Shown piece by piece: positions 1-10,528 of a stretch of 64,000 nt of DNA. Below the pieces are notes generated by a model. It was given only the letters and a program-made list of their open reading frames with translations, searched no databases and had not been told where the DNA came from. Position numbers and translations under genes: made by a program. Origin of the DNA: Dipetalonema caudispina (Eukaryota; Nematoda; Chromadorea; Rhabditida; Onchocercidae); assembly GCA_013365325.1 (NCBI GenBank), contig JABVXV010000221.1:44057-108056 (forward strand). The letters are read 5' to 3'. Within the stretch, counting starts at the first letter, position 1. Every line of letters begins with the position of its first letter.

Positions 1-354
1 TAGTATTGTCCCTCCCCTTTTACAACTTACGCTAAGCTGCTTTTTACTTCAAAAGATTGATCAAAATAGATGATGTTTTTAAAAGTGCAAGAACAAATCT
101 AACCGAAAGCTAACAAATGATTCAAAATTATCTAAACCATCAACTTTCTCGACTACTGCTAACAATGGATGTTTCATAATAGAAAAATCTGAAAGCTCCA
201 AATATGCTACCAGAAACCACATTATGCTCTTATTTAGCGTTTCTCAGAACATACTTGGCAACATCAAAAATTACATAACCAAGCAAAACTATAATGAAAC
301 GCACTATCGACTAATTACTTAGAGTTAAAACAGCTTCTACGATTAGCAACTCAC
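1..354 (-). other. eEF2 intron sequence
   Basis: This stretch begins at a GTGAGT donor (354 downward on the minus strand) and has no match to the eEF2 segment expected next (the conserved region after DCVSG). I see no other feature in it. Confidence 0.7.
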
Positions 355-2437
355 CGGAAACGCAATCGACAACAACCAAGGCTCCATCTGTGACACGCAA
401 TGCAGCAGTTACCTGAAAAGGAAAAGAGAAAAAAAGAGTAAAGCCCTACAACTTCAATTTTTAATGCTAACTCTGCTAAGTCCTTAAGAGAATCGAAAAA
501 AATTTCCGGAAAGCACTAAACCGAATAGACGATGTAAAAAACCTAAGTTAAACAGGAAGCTTCTCGGGTATGAATGCAACGGCAACTTCAAAAAAAAAAA
601 TTACTTCACTAGAAAAATCAACGTGGCCGGGAGAATCGATCAGATTGATCAAAAAACCGGGAAGTTTCTTCTGCTCACCATTAACGGTATTGACTTCCAC
701 CTGACTCTCACCTTTGATAAAAGCAAGATCTTTTTCCTCCAATTCGAAGAAAAGGGAAATTGCACTAAAACATGCACACAGTTACATTATTATGTCCAAT
801 ATAAAACAGTATCACAGGATAAGTGATAAATTTATTTTCTTGCAAACCAAATTAAATCAACCCAATCAACCACAGCATAAAAAATTCGATGAAAAAAAAA
901 ACAGCTTACGTCGACTTAATCGTAATGCAGCGTTCCTGCTCATCTTTACGTGTATCGGTAAAACGTGTTTCGCCCGCTTTTGCTCTCGCTATAATACCCG
1001 CTTTCGATACCAGAGAATCCGTTAGCGTTGATTTACCTTCAAAGTAATGCTTCGGTTGACATAATAAAATATAGCTACAATTCATCTAAGCAACTTCACT
1101 TCGCAATCCCGCATCAAGCGCAAAGGAAAATAATTTGTGTAACTATAATAGATTATAAATGATAGCAAATTAGTTTTCCGAATATTTTTTTTCCAAATTG
1201 AACAGCAACTCCGTTCAGAATAATGTTACACTAATAATGTTTCTCTCTTTAAGTATAAATTTAAATCTGATAATGTTTCTCTTTTTTAAGTATAAATTTA
1301 AATTTTCCAGACCCGAATTTCTGCGTTACTTAGCACCTCTTCTCAATTCATTATCTCAGTGCAATCTATATGTGACGAGGTGAGCACAGCCTCGATAAAA
1401 AACAAACCATGATCAACGTGAGCAATAACGGACATATTACGAATATTTTTTTTGTGGTCCATTATACCACGGATTTCTTCGATCGTAAAGTTCACCTGAA
1501 TTATCCCATAAATTAACAGTTTAGATTAATTATTTAACTGAAGTTTAACTATTTAATTAAGAATGACTAATTTCTCGGAGCACTGCCTAGTACTTAGTTC
1601 TATCTTAGTTTACGGTAGACATTTCTGTAAAATCCTACCACTGTTATTGTCTGGTTTCATTTCGAACGGTAAATTAAATACCTCTTGGCAGTGCTTTAAG
1701 CATTATATGAAACAGAATTTTTACTTTACTCCATCGGAAAGTTCGACCACGTATAGCATGCAGTCATGCCAATTTCAGAAGGCTGTACAGAAAGCGGAAC
1801 AGTTATCCGGCATAAATCAGACACACCTTCATGTGGATCAAGCAGTCCCGTCAATTTATACACCAATAAACAGCTTAATGAAGGTCCTAGTACGTAAATA
1901 GAGCTAATTTCAGCTGGAAGGAAAAGACAATCGAAAGATCTGTCAGTCGGAAAGGAAATCTGGACTTAACCTTCTACAAGTTCACTTCTCGAAATTCCTC
2001 GAAGCGCAGAATCAAAAAACCAATTAAAAATTACGCCCCAATATTTCGGGATTAGACAAAAAACTGAAAGAACCCGATAACCAAAGCAGCAAAAACTAGA
2101 TTCCTAGCAACTAAAGAAAGAAGAGATTCCAGAAAATGGGTAGTAAGAGATTAAAAAAAGCCTAATAACATACCAAAAACTATGTTAAGAAAAGCGAGCA
2201 GTAAACAGATTTACGAGAAACTTGTCAAAAAAAGGGGATGCAAAATAAGGATTACAATAAAAAAACTACATAGAAAAAGAATTCCGGAAACCTGTAGCGA
2301 TACAATACCAGGAAAATGGGAAATTAGAAACAAACAAAAAATTCAATAATGCATCAAAATTGCGGTAACAAATACATTAAGAAGAGTTTGTTAAAATAAA
2401 TGACAACCCGGAAAACCGGAAAAAGAGGACTTACCAT
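355..2437 (-). CDS. eef-2: Translation elongation factor 2 (eEF2), 5' part of gene
   Basis: eEF2 is the cytosolic GTPase that drives ribosomal translocation. Five exons are visible on the minus strand: 2435-2437 (start codon only, then GTAAGT), 1408-1495, 910-1036, 605-764 and 355-412. Splice phases join cleanly and give about 146 residues. The GTPase signature is intact: G1 AHVDHGKST, the switch region with [19 protein letters not shown], and G3 DSPGH. The threonine in RFTD matches the eEF2-kinase site (Thr56 in human). An insertion of roughly 12 residues lies between the switch region and G3 relative to human. The first base of the next codon is at 355 and the following exon is outside the window. 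The gene is divergent from the Claspin gene. Identity is certain; the 3' part is missing. Confidence 0.95.
1496..2434 (-). other. Long first intron of eEF2
   Basis: This 939-base intron separates the ATG from the second codon. It starts GTAAGT and ends TTCAG on the minus strand. From about 1920 to 2430 the plus strand is strongly purine-rich, so the transcribed strand is a long pyrimidine-rich tract. A loose repeat built on GAAAATGGG with flanking CCAG is seen near 2132 and 2312. A 112-codon open frame at 1563-1901 on the opposite strand is judged spurious. Confidence 0.6.
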
Positions 2438-3213
2438 AATGAAAGGATTCCTGTTTCCGTCACACGCAAACCAAATAATCACCACACCACCCTTACAGCA
2501 ATACCAATACAAGTAATGAAGAAATCACCACACTATAGTGCTCTTCAGCAACTTTCATTTGTTATAAACATTTTTAGGCATTCCTACTACAGTATCTTCT
2601 TGTTAAGTTATAAATCAACTATTGCAACTAAATATTTCAAATAAAATTTCTTCTCTTAAAAGGAAAGTTTGTATAACATAATATTAAGGAGCGCTTTTCA
2701 AAATTTTCGCGCTAAAAGAGAAAGTGTTGCGTATGTGTGTGTGTGTATGTGTGTATGTGTGTGTATGTGTGTATGTGTGTATGTGTGTGTGTATGTATGT
2801 GTGTATGTGTGTGTATGTATGTATGTGTGTGTTTTATATTAGTAATGAGTGGTAGTATTCGACGTGTTTTCCGTGTTTAGCGTGTAATTTTAGGTTTTAT
2901 ATGTATAAAGTATAATTTTGAGAGACGTAATAATGGTAATGTAATAATATATTATTGATCGTTATTCATTATTTAATAGTAAGAAAGCTGGAAGTAGTTC
3001 ACTTTAATTAGAAGTAGTAAAAGATTGCAATAATAATGATAATAGTAATGAGGAATATGGAAAGATGTGATTGTTAAATTTGTCTTTTCTTAAAATTTAT
3101 GTCTAATTTTCAAATTCAAAATTATACGTTTAAGGTGCGATTTACTAACGTTTATAAATAATAGAGGTAGCTATTATATATGATCTGTTTAAGGTATATC
3201 TGGTATATTGAGG
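2438..3213. promoter_or_regulatory. Divergent spacer between eEF2 and Claspin
   Basis: About 780 bases separate the two divergent start codons, so this interval must hold both promoters. AAACAG at 2455-2460 (read on the minus strand), about 18 bases upstream of the eEF2 ATG, could be a trans-splice acceptor. Apart from the TG/TATG microsatellite at 2731-2832 I see no recognisable element. Confidence 0.5.
2731..2832. repeat. (TG)n/(TATG)n microsatellite
   Basis: About 100 bases made of GT and GTAT steps. It is an alternating purine-pyrimidine tract of the kind able to adopt Z-DNA under supercoiling, and it sits inside the divergent eEF2/Claspin promoter interval. Confidence 0.95.
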
Positions 3214-6200
3214 ATGTCGAACGATGGTCATTTGACGTCGCCAAAGACACCATCAGATACTGATAGTAACAGTAATAGCGGTTCTTTGTTCAGTCGCCGT
3301 TACCCCGATGAATCGTCGTCAGACAGTAATGGATCAAAGGAAAATACGCCATTGTTATCGAATAATGAGAATTCATTAAGCTCAAAATTACTATCTCATA
3401 CAGCGGGAACGGTTTCGACTGTACGACGACGACTTTTCAAAGATTTTTTTCCAGAAATTCTCAAATGTCAACCAAAAATCACATGTGGAGATACGATTGA
3501 TTTAGCCACCAATGAAGTTAGTTTTGATTTCGAATAATATAAAGGTACTTATTATTTATAGTGTTTAGAATGATCATTTAGCAATTTTATGGCTATTGTC
3601 TTTATTGCTACTGATGAGAAGAAATCACTATAAACGCAAAAAATTATGAAATTTTACTTTCGTATTCCAGATACATCATTAGTCATTGACTTTTAGAATG
3701 TGCGGAGCTGTAGTATGACGTGAAGGGCAAAGTATTGACAGAGGGAAAATAACAAAATTCGACTTAAGTTTGGGAGCTTGCATGGAATTCAGTTGGGAAA
3801 AAAGTTGAGATCTGTAATCTAACTGGAGTATATTCAGGAAAAATCGAATTCTGACGATGAGTGGTTTAAGCAGAAAATCAAGCCTAGAGGCGAAAGTAAT
3901 CGGTATATTTTTTTTGGTTTGTAATCATCCAAAGTTCCAATTTTTTAATAACTGCCATTTTTTTTTTTTTCAGGAGTAAGAAATTCGGAAACTCTCAGGC
4001 ATCATTGGGTAAGTTGTGAGTTTATTAATTTCACAGGGAATTATTTATCGTAACTTCCATAGTCATAACAAAGGAAAGCCAAGTAATTTCTGTTTACTTT
4101 CCAAAAATTTTGTGTCATTTTGTTCTACAGGCAATACACATGCTGATGTACAAAAATGTCTGATGAAGCGTTTGACAAAATTGCGTCGAAATGATCAACA
4201 GAAACGTAAAGCGATGTATGATGCTGATAACGGCATTGTGTTCGATGGATCAGAATCGATGGAAATTGTCTGTGATATACTTGTTTCCTAACTTCTTTTT
4301 GTTCACGGCATTGATCTTTGTAAGATAGTAATATCGAAATATTTGACCATGTAAGGTATTGGGATAGATAAATGCATGCTGTACTGATGTGACAATAACA
4401 CTGAGGATGGCTGTCTTATAAATTATCCTTTAATCCATAATGATATTGTTTAGGATGTACTCGGACTTATGGATAATGAAGAAAACAAAACATCGGAATG
4501 GAATTCTGGAGAAAAAACGCAAGAAAATAATGCATCCTTAAAGGGGGAAGATGAAGAGCCCAAGTGCGATTTGATAGAACACGAAACAGCTGGATCGAAT
4601 CATCATAATAAAGAGACATTCAGTCAGAAAAATGAAATAAATGGAAGGCAAATAAATATCGAAGATAGAAATAATGAAGCTAAGCAGAAAGTTACGAAGG
4701 AAAATGAAAATATCGAATTAAAGGAGGTGGAAAACGGGGATGTAACTGGCAACAGTGATAATAAATTCGTCCCGGAGACTTTTGTATGTCTTCTCTTTTC
4801 TTCTTAAAATTTTCAGCTGAAACTTGGTGTCATTGAGATAACCCGAATTACAAGGATTAGATTCATTCAGGCTTCGGGTTTTTTGTTCAATGCAGTTTTT
4901 AGGAAGATACGTCCGACGAAGATTGGCGGAAGAATTGGTTGCAGTCGGGAATGAAAACTGATCAAAGTTTGGTAGAACGTAAAGATAGTGCAAGGTTTGT
5001 TATCATGCCTGTTATTATTAAAATCATGCTGGAAAAGAAAGCTGTATTGATACTAATTTAGGATTAATAATTCTTTATTTTTGATTTATGATTGCCCTGT
5101 AAAAAGGACTTTTTTTTTTCTTTTAACAGTGAAATCTTGAACATCGAACATTTGTCATTCTCAGAGAGCTATATCAGTTGCCATTTTACAATAGTTTGGG
5201 TAATTTACTACCATAGATTTCATTTTACGCTTTGTTATGTTATGGTATATACTCCTTGAGGTTAGTCTTGTTCTCATTGCAATTAGCACAATATGCAATA
5301 TAACAACAAAAGTAGAACCGCAGTAATTGAAGTAACTGTCCCTAAATTATTTGAAAGGAACTATAAAAAATGTTTACATTTAAAAGAAACTCTGAAGTTA
5401 TCTTTTTTCAGTTGCTATTTACCCAACAACGAAACAGATTCATCTAACCTGTCAGATGAAACAACAGGTTGATGCATTGATCTTTATTAGTAGCTTAATA
5501 TTTTCTTGGAAGTTAAGCCATGAATTTACTTTTGAGGAGTTTGAATCTCTGCTTATCATTTCCTTAATTACAGTATTAATTCACAATGTTCCAGACGTCA
5601 TAATGTAAAATTTAAGAAAAGGGGGTTTAGTTCTGAAGAATTCACTTTTTTATTTTGTGAAATTAAATTTAAAACTAATTCAAACAACAGATTCGGAAGA
5701 AGACGATGGAAGTTCAGCAACTCTGGTGGATGAACTGCTGAGTGATGTTGCCGAAAATTGCTCCGGTATTTTTGAGTATCCTGAAGACAGCGAGTCTGAA
5801 GAGCATAATAAATTAGCAGAGAAATGGTATTTGCGATTTAATTTGATTTTAAATACATTTGTTATGGGCATCTGAATTGGATGACCATTATAAGGAAGAC
5901 AAAACTATTTTATGTCTGGTTTTATTAAGAGAGAAAAGGGGAGGCGGAATAGACCCAGCTTTATGGAATCAGAATTTTAAGAAGTTACCTGTGGTTATTC
6001 GTTTTCTGTAATGGTGAGGTATAATTTTCGTATTATCCTTGTGAAATTGAATTTGGAAGGACGTTATGAATTTGTGTCAACATAGGGTTTCGATGGATGA
6101 CAGTGGTGATGGCAGAGGTGACAAATATACGGACGAATTAATAAGGCAACGTAGGAAGCCTAGAAAGCGTCGCTTGGTGTTTTCACCCGATAATAGCGAT

Positions 6201-8296
6201 GAAGATGAAAGGAAGGAATGCGGAGGTGCTCCAAAAGCAGTAAAAAATGTTCAGAATCTTGAAGCTGACGATAGGGAGGACACTAACGTTTGCAGTACCT
6301 CAGACCACAAAAAAGAAAGTTCTAATAATGTTAATGCAGTGCTAAACGAAAGTGAGAAGTTCAAAGCTAATGACAAGGATAGCCTTCTGTTCGATGACGA
6401 AGACGATAGTCATAACAGAGATGTAATTCAGCCGACTGATGAAGCAAATGGCGATGAGGTTACAGTCTTTTGTTCTTTCGATTTTAAGTTTCACAAACCG
6501 AGCAACTTGTAGATGTGTTTCGCCATATGATTAGGATGGTCAGCAAATGTCAGGCTTGTTTAAGAAATGCATGGATCTTTTGATCATTAAACTTATACGA
6601 GTGTCATTATGGCGTTCGTATGACTGTATTGATCAATTATAAAAGCCGATTTACCAAAAACTATCATTTTATGAGTTGATTTACATAAGAACATACGAAC
6701 GAAGTACTTTTAGAGTCAGCGAACTGAAGAAGTGGAAGGAACAGGTTCCAGTGATGATGAATTGGAAGTATTTCGTAAATTACAGATTGCACAGAAACGG
6801 AAAAAGAGGTTTACAAGTTCCAAATTCATATTGTTTTGATATTTTGCATTTTTTGTAAATGAAGAGTGTAATTCTAGATAGAGTGCTTAGGAAACTCATT
6901 TCAGATCCGAGTATATCGAGGAAGAGGCTTCATTGTCAGGCGATGACGTTGGAAGCGATGAAAATGACGATGAAGATCAGCTGAATATTTATGAGGCCGA
7001 AGAAGGGGATAATGATGAACTTCCAGATGATGAAACCATCAGAGAACAGCTTCAGAAGCAGTGGTTAAAACAGCAGCAAGTAAAATTCTTTTTCATGCTA
7101 TCGTCCCACTTTTGAATTAGTTCTAGAATTCATTGAATCTTTGAAAAATTTCATCTGCTTTATATAAATTTTCTACCAAGAATTGATATCAAAAGTTTAT
7201 GTCAGTATACGAAAATCAAGGAGATGTCTAAATTAGGATGAGGAAGATAGGAAGCTGTTGTACTGGAAAGACCAGCTTCTTGTTAATGGTGATCTCGCGG
7301 ATGAAACAGACCGCACTTTCCGCTTCAAATTACGTTTATCAAAAAGGAAGAATGCAGATGAAGAAATTGATGATGTAACTGTTGGCGCAGAAAATGTTGA
7401 AGTGGATGATGACGAATTGTGTAAGAGACGTCGGGAAATATCGAAATGGAAGGTAGAAGAAAAGGTAACTACTTTTAAACTTGGTTAGGATACTGGCTTG
7501 CTATGTTTTATATTGCAAAAATTTTATGACAAGAAACATTTTTTGCGAAGTTACTTTATTTGCTAGCGTTTTGCCATCTGATTTGCTTGCACTGTTTTTT
7601 CAGAAAGACGAATTGCGTGTTGGAAGCATTTCAGTGAAAGGAACAAATCCATTATTGAAGGCTGCTTCAAAAGTCATCGGTGAAGGAAGTAAGTATCCAA
7701 TCTCTATTTTATGATTCTCAGATTACGAAAACCTTCCGTTTTCCAATATCTTACTGAAATGAAATTGTATGCCGGTACATTTGTACTTGATTTCATTGGT
7801 ATTTTGTCACCTCCATTATCTTATAGATGCTATATTCTTAAGAGCTATTTAGTAGTTGCTTTCGTTCTCAGCACTTTAACGTCTTTCCAAATAACTCATT
7901 ATTAACATGGATTGGTTTCTGTACTTATGGACAGTTACAGATTTGAATGAGAACAATCAATCGCGTGAAAAGATAGACGCTTCGCTTTGTAAGAATTCCC
8001 TTTTGCGTCACCGCAGATCCTTATCTCAAGTATTGAATCATACTAAGATCGCGTTATATACAAAATCAGCTGGCACTCATAATACACATACAGATGGGCG
8101 TACCGAGGTTTCATTATTCAATTCTGATTTTCTTGAACAACTTGGCCATGAATTTTTATGTTAGTGTCGAGCTTGATATAATTCGAGATATTGTTCGTAG
8201 TTTCAGGAGCAAAATGCTATAAAGGACCTTAGTCAAGAGACCATTAACAAGTCAGGAAGTGTGGAGATACAACGATATTCGCATACATCACTATGA
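3214..8296 (+). CDS. CLSPN: Claspin orthologue (replication-checkpoint mediator)
   Basis: Claspin/Mrc1 travels with the replication fork and helps ATR activate Chk1. Modelled exons: 3214-3516, 3838-3902, 3974-4008, 4131-4267, 4454-4783, 4903-4994, 5412-5467, 5691-5826, 6086-6458, 6720-6808, 6905-7079, 7237-7464, 7604-7688, 7941-8107, 8207-8296; all phases agree, giving about 786 residues. The best family evidence is the block at about 540-630: SEYIEEEASLSG, an acidic run, LPDDE, then DEEDRKLLYWKDQLL and NGDL, in the order seen in animal Claspins. Serine-rich N terminus, several acidic stretches and SDDEWF-like segments also fit. I see no vertebrate-style Chk1-binding repeat. The protein is shorter than human Claspin (about 1,340). 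The donor of exon 4 could instead be 4283, adding five residues. The last two exons are less certain because reading on through 8108 also stays open to 8164. Confidence 0.85.
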
Positions 8297-9305
8297 TGAT
8301 TTCCTTTTATTTTGTTTAAATTGGAGTTTTCAATGTGAACTTTGTTGAACATTCTTTGTTTTCCTCAAGTCTCTCAGAAACTGAATTTATTGTATTTCAT
8401 TTTTCTTTCTAGTGTAATTGAACTGTATACACAAATAGGTAACAATATTTAGAAATCACAAATAGGTATTGATATCTAGAAATCACTCCGTGTAAATAGA
8501 TAATGGTACAACGGTACTAACATCACCATTGAGCAAAATGGTATTTTCCCCTGAAGATGTTGCATTCCCATTCTTGTCCGCAGGAATTACTGAAGGATCC
8601 ACACTTCCTGAGGATATTTCATTTGCTATTAGTACATAAAGTGATAAATAAACCGACGAATATACTAGAAGTTCTGTGTGACTTTATCAAGCCGCAAAGG
8701 ACACCAAAAATACATGTTGTTCGTTTTACCGATCAGAAGGGAGAGTGACTCGTGCAAGCGAAAAACAGAGATAAAACGGAGAAATGCGACTGGCTTTTTA
8801 TTAACCAATCTAGCGGAACACGCAACCTAACCTCGTATTTTCGTTCATGGCATCTCATCACAATCTGGCATTCTGTTACGCGAATTGTAGATGTTGCTTT
8901 TTTGAACTGTGTACGCGTCATTCATAATTGTTCCAGGAATAATTGCATCATTAGCCGAAAAATCTGGTCATAACTAATGAAGATGATTCATTACCGTTTC
9001 ATAGTTTCTTTTCCTATCTGCCATAATAAATGAAACAGCGAAATAAATGAGGAACTCTTCCTTTCTCATTGTATAAATTCAAAAAAAAAAATCATTCATT
9101 TTAACCACCACGTAACACGAAACAGAAAAGCAACAATATTTTACTAATAAAAATTCAAAAAGTGATTACCAAACAAACAAAGCAACTTTGAAGAACTAGC
9201 CCTTTAGAATTCTTTTCCAGACTTTCACCTTAGTAAAAAACGAGCAAAACGTTCTAAAATTATTTTACAACAATCATTCCCATCACTCAACACTAATGAA
9301 GCAAT
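8297..9305. other. Spacer between Claspin and RPL32 3' ends
   Basis: About 1 kb between two genes that converge. It contains a two-copy 27-base repeat (8430-8483) and an open stretch (about 8507-8640) described in the findings. No RNA gene or further conserved exon is recognised. Confidence 0.5.
8430..8483. repeat. Two tandem 27-base units
   Basis: Units 8430-8456 and 8457-8483 both begin CACAAATAGGTA or CACAAATAGGTATT and end CTAGAAAT or TTAGAAAT. They differ at about five positions, so this is a diverged tandem duplication in the spacer downstream of Claspin. Confidence 0.85.
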
Positions 9306-10528
9306 TTATTCATTTTCCTCAGATCTGATTTTTGCATGTCCATTGGTCAATTTGATGTTAAGCTGCTGGGCCCGTTCTACAATACTCTTTCGTTTTTTCG
9401 ATGATACGCCATGCGCTACCTCACCAGCGAACCTCTTGTTCTGCATCAACAACATGTCCAAATCCTAAAAAGCCATCAATCCTGTTATCTGCTAGTAGTA
9501 GTAGCAGTAGTAGTATTGACAATCTGTCATGTTTCTTATTGGAATTTAGTTGGATTCCCGGAACTGTTGATTAACTTGTGTAGATTTCAATGAATCAAGA
9601 AATCCAGCTAGACTAAACAGAGAAAGTAAATGTAGCTGCATAACTGAAGCAAAAGTATGCTCTGCACGTTCTTGTGATACGGATCACTCACAAATGACTT
9701 TTAAGAAAATAATAAATTATCGCAGACTGGAAGTATAGCAAAACCAACCTTAACATTGTGTATCAGTACCTTCCTAAATCCGTTTGGCAGCATATGCCGT
9801 GTCGTTTTAGCATTACCATAACCAATTTTCGGCATGCGGCGCTGTCCTTTGAATCTTCTTCGGACACGATTGTCAATACCCTTAAACATCGTTTGGTTTT
9901 TTTGTTCTCAAGAAAACATTACCCCAAATGACCTTTCCATGTCGTTACAAATCCGTAGCAGCATAACAATAACAATAATTTCTCATATGTTCACATGATC
10001 TCATATATCCACATGAATAATTTCTCATATCCACATGATACATATAATAAATCACAAGAACTAGGAATTTGGACCGTAAGGACTTTAACCGTTTTCGGAA
10101 TCCAGTACTGGATTCCAAACTTCCGGAAGAACATGTTTGAATAAGGAAACAACGGCAGTGTAACCTTTGCCAAAAAAAAGGCAAATCCACTGAAAAAAAG
10201 AGGAAGTCTATTCTTCTCTTCTTCTTCATCCCTTCCCTAACCTATTTTAAGAAATGTGGCAAGTTTTAACCTAACCCATGAATGGAATTAGATCAACGAA
10301 ATTTTACAGCCATCAAACACTCAATTATTACACGTAATCTATGACTAATCTGGGAACGAAGAGACAAATAATTTCTTTCCACCTCTGGGAAGAAACTGAC
10401 ATGCCAAAACAAACCTTTGGTTTTCGCCAATTTGGACGCAAACGATGGTAACGATCAGATTCGTGCCTCGTGAAGCGACGCCTACGCTTCTTCACAATTT
10501 TAACCCTTTTCCCAGCCACTAAAACCAT
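9306..10528 (-). CDS. rpl-32: 60S ribosomal protein L32 (eL32)
   Basis: A structural protein of the large ribosomal subunit. Three exons on the minus strand: 10415-10528, 9749-9880 and 9306-9464, all phase 0, giving 134 residues against 135 in human. Diagnostic segments are [13 protein letters not shown] and PNWRKPK (exon 1), [13 protein letters not shown] and [15 protein letters not shown] (exon 2), and [16 protein letters not shown] with the C-terminal RSEENE (exon 3). The start methionine at 10528 gives the usual N-terminal length. A TTTAAG about 20 bases upstream may be a trans-splice acceptor. The gene is tail-to-tail with Claspin. Intron 1 carries three short repeat copies and intron 2 a TAG-type microsatellite. 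Confidence 0.97.
9493..9515. repeat. (TAG)n microsatellite in RPL32 intron 2
   Basis: Seven to eight TAG units interrupted by one CAG, within the second RPL32 intron. Confidence 0.85.
9981..10038. repeat. Three short repeats in RPL32 intron 1
   Basis: Three copies of a 16-18 base unit of the form TCTCATAT(GT/AT)(T/C)CACATGA at 9981-9998, 9999-10016 and 10023-10038. The third copy is two bases shorter. I see no C/D or H/ACA snoRNA boxes here. Confidence 0.8.

Noticed and set aside
1563..1901. 112-codon plus-strand frame opposite the first eEF2 intron.
   Set aside because: No family resemblance, no acceptor near the start, and it lies antisense inside a long intron. Most likely chance.
5130..5199. 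Possible extra Claspin exon between a TTAACAG acceptor and a GTAATT donor.
   Set aside because: It leaves phase 0, while the next well-supported exon (5412-5467) must be entered in phase 2. Including it puts a stop in frame.
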